Source of the DNA: Pusillimonas caeni
Lineage (GTDB): Bacteria > Pseudomonadota > Gammaproteobacteria > Burkholderiales > Burkholderiaceae_B
Assembly (NCBI RefSeq): GCF_003545815.1
Contig: NZ_PDUW01000002.1
Coordinates: 186,001 to 250,000 of the forward strand
DNA: 64,000 nt
Direction of reading: 5' to 3'
Part shown: positions 16,224-26,497 of the stretch, piece after piece
Layout of the letters: each line of letters starts with the position of its first letter
How positions within the stretch are numbered: the stretch's first letter is position 1
Notes under the pieces: model-generated
The model's database searches: none
What the model was told of the DNA's origin: nothing
The model's input: the letters and a program-made list of their open reading frames with translations, nothing else
Position numbers and translations under genes: made by a program

Positions 16224-16741
16224 TGGATTCCTTGGTAGAACGTTCGACGTTTATATTATTAGCTAAATGTGGTGGGTCCAGGGCGGGCTGTCGCTGTCCC
16301 GCCAGCCCGAGCGTTATATATATAAATACATAACGAGATCCCTTCATCCACTTTTTGCCAACATATTGCGATATAGGACTTGCAAACTTTATATATCGAC
16401 GTTAAGATAGACGACTTGCTGGCAAGAGCGTAGCGACCTTTAATGGGTGCTGTAAGCCATACAGGTTGGGCCGGAGGCGTTAAGTTGTAAACCCGCCAAC
16501 CCCCGATTGCTGTATGGCCGCCGCTGGTAAGTACGCAGCAAAAAAGCAGCGAAAGCAGTAAATACGCAGTAAACACACGCAAGATTTCAACCCAGGGTTT
16601 GGGGTCGGCAGGCTTGAAATTGCACATTGAAAGCAACTTTTAGGCGGTTGGCCTTGGGCCTGACGGGACCAAAACTGGTTGGGCATTGTTCCGGGGCGGG
16701 GCCTCGGTAAAAAGCTTGGCTAAGTTGGAACAGGAAAAATC
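16224..16741 (+). promoter_or_regulatory. 518-bp gene-free region upstream of rplN, with candidate promoter and stem-loop
   Basis: No convincing gene is seen here; open frames on the minus strand have poor composition and no Shine-Dalgarno sequence. TTGCAA (16380-16385) and TAAGAT (16403-16408) with a 17-base spacer form a candidate promoter for the spc operon. A long inverted repeat follows: CCATACAG at 16457-16464 pairs with CTGTATGG at 16510-16517, with an inner GTTGG/CCAAC stem (16465-16469 with 16496-16500). It lies in the presumed 5' leader and could be a regulatory RNA structure or a transcription boundary. The GAACGTTC palindrome at 16238-16245 belongs to the TetR promoter side. Confidence 0.45.
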
Positions 16742-17110
16742 ATGATACAAATGCAGACCACGCTGGACGTGGCCGACAACACGGGTGCACGTTCCGTTAT
16801 GTGCATCAAGGTGCTGGGCGGCTCGAAGCGCCGTTATGCCGCGATCGGCGACGTGATCAAAGTTAGCGTCAAGGATGCGGCTCCGCGCGGACGCGTCAAG
16901 AAAGGCGAAATTTACAACGCTGTGGTGGTTCGCACCGCCAAGGGCGTGCGCCGCAAAGACGGCTCGTTGATTAAGTTTGGCGGCAATGCCGCCGTTTTGC
17001 TCAACGCTAAACTGGAACCCATCGGTACCCGCATCTTCGGACCCGTCACGCGCGAACTGCGTACGGAAAAGTTCATGAAGATCGTGTCGCTGGCTCCGGA
17101 AGTGCTGTAA
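16742..17110 (+). CDS. rplN: 50S ribosomal protein L14
   Basis: A 122-residue uL14, complete, starting [17 protein letters not shown] and ending [10 protein letters not shown]. It sits on the subunit interface of the large ribosomal subunit near helix 95 and protein L19. It is the first gene of the spc operon and is preceded by AGGAA. In most proteobacteria rpsQ of the S10 operon lies directly upstream; here the upstream 518 bases are empty and the next gene is an opposite-strand TetR regulator, so rplN must have its own promoter. Confidence 0.98.
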   Translation: MIQMQTTLDVADNTGARSVMCIKVLGGSKRRYAAIGDVIKVSVKDAAPRGRVKKGEIYNAVVVRTAKGVRRKDGSLIKFGGNAAVLLNAKLEPIGTRIFGPVTRELRTEKFMKIVSLAPEVL

Positions 17111-17119
17111 GGAGCCACC

Positions 17120-17440
17120 ATGGAAAAAATCCGTAAAGGCGACGAGGTCATCGTGCTGACCGGTCGCGACAAAACCCGCCGCGGCACCGTGCTGCAGCGC
17201 GTCGACGCCGACCACGTGCTGGTCGAAGGCATCAACGTCGTCAAGAAGCATGTCAAGGCTAACCCGATGGCCGGCTCGCAGGGCGGCATCGTTGACAAGA
17301 CCATGCCTATCCACATCTCCAATGTGGCGATCTTCAATCCCGAGACCGGCAAGGCCGATCGCGTGGGGATCAAAGAAGTCGACGGCCGCAAAGTTCGTGT
17401 ATTTCGTTCCAGCGGCGCAGTCGTTGGCGCTAAGGCTTAA
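17120..17440 (+). CDS. rplX: 50S ribosomal protein L24
   Basis: A 106-residue uL24 with the KOW motif at the N-terminus ([22 protein letters not shown]), binding 23S rRNA domain I early in assembly. Nine bases follow rplN, with a GGAG Shine-Dalgarno sequence before the ATG, as expected within the spc operon. Confidence 0.98.
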   Translation: MEKIRKGDEVIVLTGRDKTRRGTVLQRVDADHVLVEGINVVKKHVKANPMAGSQGGIVDKTMPIHISNVAIFNPETGKADRVGIKEVDGRKVRVFRSSGAVVGAKA

Positions 17441-17452
17441 GGGGCGAACAAG

Positions 17453-17992
17453 ATGGCTCGTTTACAAGAGTTCTACCGTAACAAGGTCATGGCCGACCTG
17501 CAGTCGCAGTTCGGCTACAAAAGTGTCATGGAAGTGCCGCGCATCAGCAAGATCACGCTCAACATGGGCGTGTCCGAAGCCGTGGCCGACAAAAAGGTCA
17601 TCGAGCACGCTGTGTCCGACCTGACCAAGATCGCCGGCCAGAAGCCCGTGGTCACCAAGACGCGCAAGTCCATCGCCGGGTTCAAGATCCGCGAAGACTA
17701 TCCCATCGGTTGCATGGTCACCTTGCGTGGCCGCCGTATGTACGAATTCCTCGACCGCCTGATCGCCGTCGCGCTGCCGCGCGTTCGCGACTTCCGCGGT
17801 GTGTCGGGTCGTGCGTTCGATGGTCGCGGCAACTACAACGTCGGGGTTAAAGAGCAAATCATTTTCCCTGAAATCGAATACGACAAGATCGACGCGGTTC
17901 GTGGTCTGAACATCAGCATCACCACCACCGCCAAGACCGACGAAGAAGCCAAGGCGCTGTTGACGGCCTTCAGCTTCCCGTTCCGCAATTAA
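17453..17992 (+). CDS. rplE: 50S ribosomal protein L5
   Basis: A 179-residue uL5 that binds 5S rRNA in the central protuberance. Conserved stretches include [35 protein letters not shown] and [10 protein letters not shown]. Length matches the bacterial family and the gene lies 12 bases after rplX. Confidence 0.98.
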   Translation: MARLQEFYRNKVMADLQSQFGYKSVMEVPRISKITLNMGVSEAVADKKVIEHAVSDLTKIAGQKPVVTKTRKSIAGFKIREDYPIGCMVTLRGRRMYEFLDRLIAVALPRVRDFRGVSGRAFDGRGNYNVGVKEQIIFPEIEYDKIDAVRGLNISITTTAKTDEEAKALLTAFSFPFRN

Positions 17993-18003
17993 GGGGCGAT
18001 GAC

Positions 18004-18309
18004 GTGGCTAAACTTTCCCTCATCAATCGCGACATCAAGCGCGCCAAGCTGGCAGACAAATACGCCGCCAAGCGCGCCGCATTGAAAGCAATCATCAACG
18101 ATCAGTCCAAGTCCGACGAAGAGCGCTACCAGGCTCGCCTGCAACTGCAGCAACTGCCTCGCAACGCCAATCCGACCCGCCAGCGCAACCGCTGCGCGGT
18201 CACCGGTCGTCCGCGTGGCGTTTACAGCAAGTTCGGTTTGACTCGTCACAAGCTGCGCGAAATGGCGCTGCGCGGCGAAGTCCCGGGCATGACCAAAGCT
18301 AGCTGGTAG
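18004..18309 (+). CDS. rpsN: 30S ribosomal protein S14 (zinc-free type)
   Basis: A 101-residue uS14 of the long form. It has [19 protein letters not shown] but lacks the paired CxxC zinc motifs of the short form, so it is the C-minus, zinc-independent version. It binds the 3' domain of 16S rRNA in the small-subunit head. It lies between rplE and rpsH in normal spc order. Confidence 0.98.
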   Translation: MAKLSLINRDIKRAKLADKYAAKRAALKAIINDQSKSDEERYQARLQLQQLPRNANPTRQRNRCAVTGRPRGVYSKFGLTRHKLREMALRGEVPGMTKASW

Positions 18310-18320
18310 GAGAAATACAC

Positions 18321-18716
18321 ATGAGCATGAGCGATCCCATCGCCGACATGTTGACCCGCGTGCGCAACGCGCAGCAAGTCAACAAGACGTCGGTCAGCAT
18401 GCCCTCCTCCAAGCTGAAGGTAGCTATTGCTACCGTGCTGAAGGACGAAGGCTACATCGATAGTTTCCAGGTCGTCGGCGACTCGGCCAAGCCGGTCCTC
18501 GAGATCACCCTCAAGTACTACGCCGGCCGTCCGGTCATCGAGCGCATCGAACGCGTCTCGCGCCCCGGCCTGCGTATCTACAAGGGCCGCACGGCCATCC
18601 CTCAGGTCATGAACGGCCTAGGCGTGGCCATCGTTTCCACGCCTCGTGGCGTGATGACCGATCGCAAGGCACGCGCCACCGGCGTGGGCGGCGAAGTGTT
18701 GTGCTACGTTGCATAA
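18321..18716 (+). CDS. rpsH: 30S ribosomal protein S8
   Basis: A 131-residue uS8 starting [18 protein letters not shown] and ending [12 protein letters not shown]. In E. coli S8 binds 16S rRNA helix 21 and also represses spc operon translation; the same feedback is possible here but no mimic site was located. The first ATG is kept because the family begins with MSM-DPIADM. Confidence 0.98.
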   Translation: MSMSDPIADMLTRVRNAQQVNKTSVSMPSSKLKVAIATVLKDEGYIDSFQVVGDSAKPVLEITLKYYAGRPVIERIERVSRPGLRIYKGRTAIPQVMNGLGVAIVSTPRGVMTDRKARATGVGGEVLCYVA

Positions 18717-18726
18717 GGAGATTCAT

Positions 18727-19260
18727 ATGTCACGTATAGCAAAATACCCGGTCGCGCTGCCCAAAGGGGTGGAAACCAAGATCGAAGCCAATCAGCTCGT
18801 CGTCAAGGGCCCTCTGGGCACATTGACCCAGCCGCTCACGGGCGACGTCGACATCAAGCTCGAGAACGATCAACTGACGTTTGCCGTCGCCAACGATTCC
18901 CGCCATGCGCATGCCATGTCGGGCACGCTGCGCGCGCTGGTCAACAATATGGTTACCGGCGTCAGCAAGGGCTTCGAGCGTAAATTGACCCTGGTCGGCG
19001 TGGGTTTCCGCGCCCAGGTGCAAGGCAACGCGCTGAAACTGCAACTCGGTTTCTCGCATGACATCCTGCACGAGATGCCCGAGGGCATCAAGATCGAATG
19101 CCCCACCCCGACCGAAGTCGTGGTCAAGGGCTCCGACAAGCAGGCCGTTGGTCAGGTGGCTGCGGAGATCCGCGCCTACCGCCGCCCCGAGCCCTACAAG
19201 GGCAAGGGCGTGCGCTATGCCGACGAGCGTGTGATCATGAAAGAAACCAAGAAGAAATAA
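18727..19260 (+). CDS. rplF: 50S ribosomal protein L6
   Basis: A 177-residue uL6 beginning [16 protein letters not shown], with the C-terminal [14 protein letters not shown] signature. It lies near the sarcin-ricin loop and the factor-binding site. The ATG at 18727 follows an AAGGAG Shine-Dalgarno sequence and gives the normal N-terminus; a start at 18709 would overlap rpsH and add six unrelated residues. Confidence 0.98.
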   Translation: MSRIAKYPVALPKGVETKIEANQLVVKGPLGTLTQPLTGDVDIKLENDQLTFAVANDSRHAHAMSGTLRALVNNMVTGVSKGFERKLTLVGVGFRAQVQGNALKLQLGFSHDILHEMPEGIKIECPTPTEVVVKGSDKQAVGQVAAEIRAYRRPEPYKGKGVRYADERVIMKETKKK

Positions 19261-19281
19261 GCGCGCAGGCAAGGACGAATC

Positions 19282-19647
19282 ATGGACAAGAAAATCTCCC
19301 GTTTGCGTCGTGCGGTATCGACCCGCCGGAAAATCACCGAGTTGCGCGTACATCGCCTGTCGGTATTCCGCTCGAACCTGCACATTTACGCGAACATCAT
19401 CTCGCCGGAAGGCGATCGTGTGCTCGTCAGCGCTTCGACGCTCGAGCCCGAAGTTCGCAAAGAGCTGGCAAGCCAGAACAGCAACGGCGGCAACGTCGCT
19501 GCGGCGGGCCTGGTGGGCAAGCGCGTGGCCGAAAAAGCCAAGGCTGCCGGTATCGAGCAGGTCGCCTTCGACCGCTCGGGCTTCCGTTACCATGGCCGCG
19601 TCAAGGCGTTGGCCGATGCCGCGCGTGAAGCCGGTCTGAAGTTCTAA
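19282..19647 (+). CDS. rplR: 50S ribosomal protein L18
   Basis: A 121-residue uL18, which binds 5S rRNA together with L5. It has a basic N-terminus, the [12 protein letters not shown] stretch and the C-terminal [24 protein letters not shown] family signature. It lies in normal spc order between rplF and rpsE. Confidence 0.98.
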   Translation: MDKKISRLRRAVSTRRKITELRVHRLSVFRSNLHIYANIISPEGDRVLVSASTLEPEVRKELASQNSNGGNVAAAGLVGKRVAEKAKAAGIEQVAFDRSGFRYHGRVKALADAAREAGLKF

Positions 19648-19660
19648 GAAGGATTATCAA

Positions 19661-20179
19661 ATGGCTAAAGCACAAGGTAAGCACGCCGAGAAAGAGAACG
19701 ACGACGGCATGCGTGAAAAAATGATCGCGGTCAACCGCGTCAGCAAAGTGGTCAAGGGTGGTCGCACCATGAGCTTTGCTGCGCTGACCGTGGTGGGTGA
19801 TGGCGACGGCCGCATCGGCATGGGCAAGGGCAAGGCCCGCGAAGTGCCGGTTGCAGTCCAGAAAGCCATGGAACAAGCTCGGCGCGGCCTGTACAAAGTG
19901 CCTTTGAAGAACGGCACGCTGCATCACACGGTAGTGGGCAAGCACGGTGCATCCACCGTCCTGATCTCGCCCGCGGCCGAAGGTACCGGCGTCATTGCCG
20001 GCGGCCCGATGCGCGCCATCTTCGAAGTCATGGGCGTGCGCAACGTCGTGGCGAAGAGCCTCGGTTCCAGCAACCCGTACAACATGGTCCGCGCCACGCT
20101 GAACGGTCTGCGGGCCTGCTCCACGCCCGCCGACGTCGCAGCCAAGCGCGGCAAGTCGGTCGAAGATATTCTGGGGTAA
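19661..20179 (+). CDS. rpsE: 30S ribosomal protein S5
   Basis: A 172-residue uS5 with the N-terminal double-stranded-RNA-binding fold ([21 protein letters not shown]) and the [19 protein letters not shown] loop. It contributes to mRNA entry and decoding accuracy. The following rpmD starts 3 bases after its stop. Confidence 0.98.
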   Translation: MAKAQGKHAEKENDDGMREKMIAVNRVSKVVKGGRTMSFAALTVVGDGDGRIGMGKGKAREVPVAVQKAMEQARRGLYKVPLKNGTLHHTVVGKHGASTVLISPAAEGTGVIAGGPMRAIFEVMGVRNVVAKSLGSSNPYNMVRATLNGLRACSTPADVAAKRGKSVEDILG

Positions 20180-20182
20180 GTC

Positions 20183-20371
20183 ATGACGACACAGAAGCAA
20201 ATCAAAGTAACGCTCGTGCGCTCTGTCATCGGCACCAAGCAATCCCATCGCGACACCGTTCGCGGCCTGGGCCTGCGGGGTCTGAACAGCAGCCGCGTGC
20301 TGGTCGATACGCCCGAGGTGCGTGGGATGATCCGTAAAGTGGATTACCTCGTCACCGTCTCGGAAGCCTGA
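20183..20371 (+). CDS. rpmD: 50S ribosomal protein L30
   Basis: A 62-residue uL30 ([27 protein letters not shown]), the short bacterial form. It lies between rpsE and rplO as in other spc operons. Confidence 0.97.
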   Translation: MTTQKQIKVTLVRSVIGTKQSHRDTVRGLGLRGLNSSRVLVDTPEVRGMIRKVDYLVTVSEA

Positions 20372-20382
20372 AAGGAATCGGG

Positions 20383-20823
20383 ATGTCTGAAACTCTACTG
20401 AATACACTGCAGCCGGCCCCCGGCAGCAAGCACCCCAAGCGCCGCGTCGGCCGTGGAATCGGTTCCGGCCTCGGCAAGACCGCGGGTCGCGGCCACAAGG
20501 GCCAGAAGTCGCGTTCCGGCGGCTTCCACAAGGTCGGCTTCGAAGGCGGCCAGATGCCGCTGTATCGCCGTCTGCCCAAGCGCGGCTTCACCTCGCGCAC
20601 GCAGGAGCTGCGTGCCGAAGTGCGCCTGTCCGACCTTCAGGCCCTGCCCGTCGACGAAATCGACGTCCAGGTCCTGAAGCAGGCCGGCGTCATCGGCCAG
20701 AGCGTGCGCTACGCCAAGGTCATCAAGTCCGGCGAGCTGACCCGCAAGGTCTCGCTCAAGGGGCTGGGCGCCACCGCCGGTGCGCGCGCCGCAATCGAAG
20801 CTGCCGGCGGTTCGCTGGCTTAA
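20383..20823 (+). CDS. rplO: 50S ribosomal protein L15
   Basis: A 146-residue uL15 with the basic glycine-rich N-terminal extension ([26 protein letters not shown]) and the globular C-terminal domain ending AAGGSLA. It is a late large-subunit assembly protein. secY begins 10 bases after it. Confidence 0.98.
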   Translation: MSETLLNTLQPAPGSKHPKRRVGRGIGSGLGKTAGRGHKGQKSRSGGFHKVGFEGGQMPLYRRLPKRGFTSRTQELRAEVRLSDLQALPVDEIDVQVLKQAGVIGQSVRYAKVIKSGELTRKVSLKGLGATAGARAAIEAAGGSLA

Positions 20824-20833
20824 GGGGTAGCGG

Positions 20834-22159
20834 GTGGCTAAAGCTCAGGCACAGAGTAAGACGGGGGCAAAGTACGGCGACCTCAAGCGCCGTCTTGTCT
20901 TCCTGGTGCTCGCCCTGGTGGTTTATCGTCTTGGCACGCACATTCCCGTGCCGGGCATCAACCCGGACGCGCTGGCCGAGATGTTCCAGCAGAACCAGGG
21001 CGGCATCCTAGGCTTGTTCAACATGTTCTCGGGCGGCGCTCTCTCGCGCTTTTCGGTGTTCGCCCTGGGCATCATGCCGTATATTTCGGCAGCCATCATC
21101 ATGCAGCTCATGGCTGTCGTGGTGCCTACCCTCGAAGCCATCAAGAAAGAAGGCGAATCGGGCCGTCGCAAGATCACCCAGTACACGCGCTACGGCACGG
21201 TGTTCCTGGCGCTGATCCAGGCGGTGGGCATTTCCGTTGCGCTCGAATCGCAGCCCGGGCTGGTCATCGACCCTGGCATGCTGTTCCGCTTCACGACCAT
21301 CGTTTCGCTGGTCACCGGCACCATGTTCGTCATGTGGCTGGGCGAGCAGATCACCGAGCGCGGCATCGGAAATGGCATTTCCATCATCATCTTCGCCGGT
21401 ATCGTGGCGGGCCTGCCCAGTGCATTGACAGGCATGCTCGATCTGGTGCGCACCGATGCCATGTCGATTCTGTCGGCGCTGTTCATCCTGGTGCTGGTGG
21501 TGGCGGTAACCTACTTCGTCGTGTTCGTCGAACGCGGCCAGCGGCGCATCACCGTCAACTACGCCAAGCGCCAGGTGGGCAACAAGATCTATGGCGGTCA
21601 AAGCTCGCACCTGCCGCTCAAGCTGAACATGTCCGGTGTGATTCCGCCCATTTTCGCGTCGTCCATCATTTTGCTGCCCGCCACGGTGACCAGCTGGTTC
21701 TCCAGCAATCCCAACATGCGCTGGCTGGGTGACCTGGCCGCCGCGCTGGCGCCGCATCAGCCGCTGTACGTCACGCTGTTTTCGGCCCTGATCATTTTCT
21801 TCTGCTTCTTCTATACGGCCCTGGTGTTCAACAGCCGTGAAACCGCAGACAACCTGAAGAAGAGCGGCGCTTTCATTCCGGGCATCCGTCCGGGCGAGCA
21901 AACTTCGCGCTACATCGACAAGATTCTCATGCGCCTGACGCTGGCCGGGGCCATCTACATCACGCTGGTGTGCCTGTTGCCCGAGTTCATGCAGATGCGC
22001 TGGAACGTGCCGTTCTATTTTGGTGGCACCTCTTTGTTAATTATTGTAGTGGTGGCTATGGATTTCATGGCCCAAGCGCAAGCTTACATGATGTCTCACC
22101 AGTACGACTCGCTGCTCAAGAAGGCGAACTTCAAGGGCGCGGGATTGCCAATGCGGTAA
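20834..22159 (+). CDS. secY: preprotein translocase channel subunit SecY
   Basis: A 441-residue integral membrane protein with ten predicted transmembrane segments that forms the Sec channel with SecE and SecG. Visible family stretches are the TM1/plug region ([17 protein letters not shown]), [29 protein letters not shown]-like [18 protein letters not shown] and the cytoplasmic loop [13 protein letters not shown]. It starts with GTG at 20834, preceded by GGGGTAG, the only non-ATG start in the ribosomal block. This matches the usual position at the end of spc before infA and rpmJ. Confidence 0.98.
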   Translation: MAKAQAQSKTGAKYGDLKRRLVFLVLALVVYRLGTHIPVPGINPDALAEMFQQNQGGILGLFNMFSGGALSRFSVFALGIMPYISAAIIMQLMAVVVPTLEAIKKEGESGRRKITQYTRYGTVFLALIQAVGISVALESQPGLVIDPGMLFRFTTIVSLVTGTMFVMWLGEQITERGIGNGISIIIFAGIVAGLPSALTGMLDLVRTDAMSILSALFILVLVVAVTYFVVFVERGQRRITVNYAKRQVGNKIYGGQSSHLPLKLNMSGVIPPIFASSIILLPATVTSWFSSNPNMRWLGDLAAALAPHQPLYVTLFSALIIFFCFFYTALVFNSRETADNLKKSGAFIPGIRPGEQTSRYIDKILMRLTLAGAIYITLVCLLPEFMQMRWNVPFYFGGTSLLIIVVVAMDFMAQAQAYMMSHQYDSLLKKANFKGAGLPMR

Positions 22160-22169
22160 GAAGAACACA

Positions 22170-22388
22170 ATGGCAAAAGACGACGTCATACAAATGCAAG
22201 GAGAGGTTCTCGAGAACCTGCCCAACGCTACTTTTCGCGTCAAGTTGGAGAATGGCCACGTGGTGCTGGGCCATATTTCAGGCAAGATGCGCATGCATTA
22301 CATCCGGATTCTGCCGGGTGACAAGGTCACAGTGGAGCTCACGCCCTATGACCTGTCGCGCGCCAGAATTGTATTCCGCTCTAAATAG
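22170..22388 (+). CDS. infA: translation initiation factor IF-1
   Basis: A 72-residue S1-like OB-fold protein ([24 protein letters not shown], then [23 protein letters not shown]). It occupies the ribosomal A site during initiation. It lies between secY and rpmJ. Confidence 0.97.
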   Translation: MAKDDVIQMQGEVLENLPNATFRVKLENGHVVLGHISGKMRMHYIRILPGDKVTVELTPYDLSRARIVFRSK

Positions 22389-22420
22389 GCGGCCGGGCTA
22401 AAGGAAACTAGGAGTCAACC

Positions 22421-22534
22421 ATGAAGGTAATGGCATCGGTAAAGCGGATCTGCCGCAACTGCAAGATCATCAAACGTCACGGCGTGGTGCGCGTCATCTG
22501 CACCGACCCGCGTCACAAGCAGCGTCAAGGCTAA
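22421..22534 (+). CDS. rpmJ: 50S ribosomal protein L36 (zinc-binding type)
   Basis: A 37-residue bL36 read directly from the DNA: ATG at 22421 after an AGGAG Shine-Dalgarno sequence, TAA at 22532-22534. It keeps the full zinc set C11, C14, C27 and H32 ([13 protein letters not shown], then [12 protein letters not shown]), so it is the C-plus form, while S14 in the same operon is the zinc-free form. It lies between infA and rpsM, its usual place. Confidence 0.96.
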   Translation: MKVMASVKRICRNCKIIKRHGVVRVICTDPRHKQRQG

Positions 22535-22570
22535 TGGCCGCGTCGCAACAGATTTAAACAAGGAACAGTC

Positions 22571-22936
22571 ATGGCCCGTATCGCTGGCATCAACATTCCG
22601 CCGCATAAACACGCCGAAATCGGACTTACCGCTATTTTTGGTATCGGTCGCACGCGCGCACGCAAAATCTGCGAAGCGTCGGGCATCGAGTATTCCAAGA
22701 AAGTGAAAGATCTGACCGACGCCGAGCTCGAGCGCATCCGTGAACACGTCGGCGTGTTCACCGTCGAAGGCGACCTGCGTCGCGAAGTGCAACTTTCGAT
22801 CAAGCGTCTGATCGACCTGGGAACCTACCGCGGCATGCGTCACAAGCGTGGCCTGCCTGTCCGCGGTCAGCGCACGCGCACCAATGCGCGCACCCGCAAG
22901 GGTCCGCGTCGTGCAGCGGCTTCCCTGAAGAAATAA
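22571..22936 (+). CDS. rpsM: 30S ribosomal protein S13
   Basis: A 121-residue uS13 ([26 protein letters not shown]) with the C-terminal [21 protein letters not shown] basic tail that contacts P-site tRNA. It is the first gene of the alpha block. In E. coli S4 represses this operon through a pseudoknot before rpsM; the 36-base gap here is too short to show one clearly. Confidence 0.98.
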   Translation: MARIAGINIPPHKHAEIGLTAIFGIGRTRARKICEASGIEYSKKVKDLTDAELERIREHVGVFTVEGDLRREVQLSIKRLIDLGTYRGMRHKRGLPVRGQRTRTNARTRKGPRRAAASLKK

Positions 22937-22950
22937 TCGAGGATTAGAAG

Positions 22951-23349
22951 ATGGCGAAAGCTAATACCGGCGCATCGCGCGTGCGCAAGAAAATCAAGAA
23001 GAGCGTTTCGGACGGCATCGCGCACGTCCACGCGTCCTTCAACAACACGATCATCACGATCACCGATCGCCAGGGCAACGCGTTGTCCTGGGCGACGTCG
23101 GGCGGCGCCGGCTTCAAGGGCTCGCGCAAATCCACGCCGTTCGCCGCCCAGGTGGCTGCCGAATCGGCCGGCCGCGTTGCGCAAGAGTACGGCATCAAGA
23201 CGCTCGAAGTCCGCATCAAGGGCCCCGGCCCCGGCCGCGAGTCTTCGGTGCGCGCCCTGAATGCGCTGGGCATCAAGATCTCCAGCATTTCGGACATCAC
23301 GCCCATTCCGCACAATGGCTGCCGTCCGCCCAAGCGCCGTCGCATCTAA
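22951..23349 (+). CDS. rpsK: 30S ribosomal protein S11
   Basis: A 132-residue uS11 with [19 protein letters not shown] and the C-terminal [17 protein letters not shown] signature. It lies in the platform of the small subunit near the Shine-Dalgarno helix. Normal alpha-operon order. Confidence 0.98.
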   Translation: MAKANTGASRVRKKIKKSVSDGIAHVHASFNNTIITITDRQGNALSWATSGGAGFKGSRKSTPFAAQVAAESAGRVAQEYGIKTLEVRIKGPGPGRESSVRALNALGIKISSISDITPIPHNGCRPPKRRRI

Positions 23350-23358
23350 GGGGAAACC

Positions 23359-23982
<624 letters not shown>

Positions 23983-24009
23983 AGCGGCATTCGCACTGCA
24001 GCATCAAGC

Positions 24010-24050
24010 CACAGCCCGGTTTTCAGTCATTCGCTGGAAGCTGGGCTGTG
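24010..24050 (+). other. stem-loop between rpsD and rpoA
   Basis: CACAGCCC (24010-24017) pairs perfectly with GGGCTGTG (24043-24050), with possible further pairing inside the 25-base loop. No T-run follows, so it is not a standard terminator. It could be an RNA-processing or attenuation element that sets the ratio of rpoA to the ribosomal genes. Confidence 0.45.
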
Positions 24051-24127
24051 TCAGCTACCGCCGGACAACCGGTTTATCCGTCAGCCTTATCGGTGTAACG
24101 AGCCGAGGGTATTGAAAAGGAACACAC

Positions 24128-25114
24128 ATGTCGTCTCAAGGTTTTCTGAAACCCCGTTCTATCGAAGTCGAGCCCGTAGGCAAGAATCACGCGCGCGTGA
24201 TCATGGAGCCGTTCGAGCGCGGCTACGGCCATACGCTGGGCAATGCGCTGCGCCGCATCCTGCTGTCGTCCATGACCGGCTATGCCCCGACCGAGGTGCA
24301 GATCACGGGTGTCGTGCACGAATACTCCACCATTGCCGGAGTGCGCGAAGATGTCGTCGACATCCTCCTGAACCTGAAAGGCGTGGTATTCAAGCTGCAC
24401 AACCGCGATGACGTCACGCTGGTGCTGCGCAAGGAAGGCCAGGGCATCGTCACGGCCGCCGACATCGAGCTGCCGCACGACGTCGAGATCATCAATCCCG
24501 ACCACGTCATCGCCAACCTGACCGAAGCCGGCAAGCTCGAAGTGCACATCAAGGTCGAGCAAGGCCGCGGCTACGTGCCCGGCAACGTTCGCGCCCTGGC
24601 CGACGACCGTTCGCACACCATCGGCCGCATCGTGCTCGACGCTTCGTACAGCCCTGTGCGCCGCGTCAGCTACGCCGTGGAAAGCGCCCGCGTCGAGCAG
24701 CGCACCGACCTGGACAAGTTGATTCTCGACATCGAGACCAACGGCGTCATCTCGCCCGAAGAGGCCGTGCGCCAGTCGGCCCGCATCCTGATGGACCAGA
24801 TCTCGGTCTTTGCCGCGCTTGAAGGCGTGGGCGATTCCTACGAGGCCCCGGTGCGCGGCGCCCCGCAGATCGATCCCGTGCTGCTGCGTCCGGTCGACGA
24901 CCTCGAACTCACCGTGCGTTCGGCCAACTGCCTGAAGGCCGAAAACATTTACTACATCGGCGACCTGATCCAGCGCACCGAGAACGAGCTGCTCAAGACC
25001 CCCAACCTGGGTCGCAAGTCGCTCAACGAAATCAAGGAAGTCCTTGCCGCGCGCGGCCTGACCTTGGGCATGAAGCTCGAGAACTGGCCTCCGCTGGGCC
25101 TGGAGCGCCCCTAA
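24128..25114 (+). CDS. rpoA: DNA-directed RNA polymerase subunit alpha
   Basis: A 328-residue alpha subunit. The N-terminal assembly domain contains [26 protein letters not shown], the C-terminal domain that contacts UP elements and activators spans about residues 250-320 ([46 protein letters not shown]). Its length matches the betaproteobacterial family. It lies between rpsD and rplQ. Confidence 0.99.
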   Translation: MSSQGFLKPRSIEVEPVGKNHARVIMEPFERGYGHTLGNALRRILLSSMTGYAPTEVQITGVVHEYSTIAGVREDVVDILLNLKGVVFKLHNRDDVTLVLRKEGQGIVTAADIELPHDVEIINPDHVIANLTEAGKLEVHIKVEQGRGYVPGNVRALADDRSHTIGRIVLDASYSPVRRVSYAVESARVEQRTDLDKLILDIETNGVISPEEAVRQSARILMDQISVFAALEGVGDSYEAPVRGAPQIDPVLLRPVDDLELTVRSANCLKAENIYYIGDLIQRTENELLKTPNLGRKSLNEIKEVLAARGLTLGMKLENWPPLGLERP

Positions 25115-25121
25115 GCAGTAA

Positions 25122-25148
25122 GCAAGGCCGGCTGCGTGCCGGCCTTGC
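25122..25148 (+). other. 10-bp stem-loop between rpoA and rplQ
   Basis: GCAAGGCCGG (25122-25131) pairs perfectly with CCGGCCTTGC (25139-25148) around a 7-base loop, 8 bases after the rpoA stop. There is no T-run. The 197-base gap that follows contains TATAGT at 25214-25219, a possible -10 for rplQ, but no good -35 is seen. The hairpin may act as a partial terminator or processing site. Confidence 0.5.
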
Positions 25149-25311
25149 GCCGCGGGCCCGGCAGTTTGTAAGCAGTCGCCGGTCCGCAAGCAGTTCCCCC
25201 CTGTTTTTTCGTGTATAGTTTTGCCCCTGATCCGGCCCGCAGCGTGTCTGATAGAAGAGCCGGCCAACCGCGAAAAACCATTTCGCTTCAATAGATTCAA
25301 AGGAAATCATC

Positions 25312-25704
25312 ATGCGTCACCGTAGTGGTTTGCGTAAACTCAACCGCACCAGCAGCCATCGCCTGGCTATGTTCCGCAACATGGCTGTTTCGCTGCTTAC
25401 CCACGAAGCCATCAAGACCACGCTGCCCAAGGCCAAAGAACTGCGCCGCGTCGTCGAGCCCCTCATCACCCTGGGCAAAGAACCCAGCGTCGCCAACAAA
25501 CGTCTGGCTTTCGCCCGCCTGCGCGACCGCGACGCGGTGGCCAAGCTGTTCGACGTGGTCGGCCCGCGCTACAAAGAGCGCAACGGCGGCTACACCCGTG
25601 TGCTGAAGATGGGCTTCCGTCAGGGCGACAACGCCCCCATGGCTTTCATCGAGCTGGTCGATCGCCCCGAGGTCGAAGAAACCGCCGACGAAGCGGCTGA
25701 GTAA
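25312..25704 (+). CDS. rplQ: 50S ribosomal protein L17
   Basis: A 130-residue bL17 ([29 protein letters not shown]) with the usual [20 protein letters not shown] helix. It lies near the polypeptide exit. It closes the alpha operon and is followed by a strong hairpin at 25753. Confidence 0.98.
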   Translation: MRHRSGLRKLNRTSSHRLAMFRNMAVSLLTHEAIKTTLPKAKELRRVVEPLITLGKEPSVANKRLAFARLRDRDAVAKLFDVVGPRYKERNGGYTRVLKMGFRQGDNAPMAFIELVDRPEVEETADEAAE

Positions 25705-25752
25705 CACCGCTCGCGCCGGCGGCTCACCGTCGGCGCGGCTCAGGATCTTCGA

Positions 25753-25799
25753 ACAAAGCGCCCCAGGCACGGACGATGTCCAAGCCCGGGGCGCTTTGT
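25753..25799. terminator. bidirectional hairpin ending the alpha operon
   Basis: ACAAAGCGCCCC (25753-25764) pairs perfectly over 12 bp with GGGGCGCTTTGT (25788-25799). It sits between the convergent rplQ and beta-propeller gene ends. The T content after the stem is modest (CTTTGGG on the plus strand), so it may work together with Rho. Confidence 0.75.
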
Positions 25800-25809
25800 C
25801 TTTGGGCGT

Positions 25810-26439
25810 TTATTCCCGGCGCACGACGCGGATCTTGCCGCTGTCGCCGCCGCCGCAGAAGAGAAGGTTGCCGCCATCCGATTCCAGGCCCGACACGCCG
25901 GTATCCGGGGGCATTTCGAGGGTCTCCAGGACTTCGCCGGTGTCCGGATCGATGCGCCTCAATTCGCTCGTACCGTTCTCCCAGGTGCCGTGCCAGAGTT
26001 CGTCGCCCGTCCAGCTGACGCCTGTCACGAAGCGATTGGATTCCAGAACGCGAAGCACCGCACCGGTGTCGGGATCGATTTGATATATCTTGCGGTCCTT
26101 GTAGCCGCCGGCCCAAAGCATGCCTTCGCCCCAGGCAAGGCCCGAAGTGCCGCCGTTGTCGGGCAGGGGAATCGTGCCGAGCACCCGGCCGGTATCCGGA
26201 TCGATCTTCTGGATGCGGTCCGAGTCGACCTGGAACAGGTGTCGCCCGTCGAAGGCGGTTCCCGCGTTGGCGGGTACCTCTATGGAACGCAGCGTTTTGC
26301 CGCTCGAAGGATCGAGCGCGAGAAGCCTGTCGCCGTTGGCGAACCAGATATGGCGGCCGTCGTACGAAACGCCATGGACACTGCTGGTTTCAGGGAAAGG
26401 GCCGTATTCATGGATGATGTGAGCAGTCGATTTTTTCAT
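25810..26439 (-). CDS. small beta-propeller protein (glutamine-cyclotransferase/YVTN-like repeats)
   Basis: A 209-residue protein made of repeated beta-propeller blades. Four copies of an I/LDP-x-(S/T)G-x-V/TL motif are visible (LDPSSGKTL, IDPDTGRVL, IDPDTGAVL, IDPDTGEVL), alternating with SYDGRHIWF- and AWGEGMLWAGG-type strands. There is no signal peptide, so it is probably cytoplasmic. AGGAG before the ATG at 26439 decides the start over 26457. Function is unknown; the repeat type is shared with glutaminyl-peptide cyclotransferase-like and SMP-30-like proteins. It lies 58 bases downstream of an unusual regulator on the same strand, so the two are probably co-transcribed and may form a sensor-regulator pair. 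Confidence 0.65.
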   Translation of the reverse strand: MKKSTAHIIHEYGPFPETSSVHGVSYDGRHIWFANGDRLLALDPSSGKTLRSIEVPANAGTAFDGRHLFQVDSDRIQKIDPDTGRVLGTIPLPDNGGTSGLAWGEGMLWAGGYKDRKIYQIDPDTGAVLRVLESNRFVTGVSWTGDELWHGTWENGTSELRRIDPDTGEVLETLEMPPDTGVSGLESDGGNLLFCGGGDSGKIRVVRRE

Positions 26440-26497
26440 GCTGACTCCTGTGTTCATTCAAAGAGAGAAAAGAAGGAGTGGTCACCACGCTTTCATG

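Noticed and set aside
16259-16636. 125-codon minus-strand open frame in the rplN upstream region
   Set aside because: Poor composition, no Shine-Dalgarno sequence, no recognisable family, and it covers the candidate promoter and stem-loop of the spc operon.
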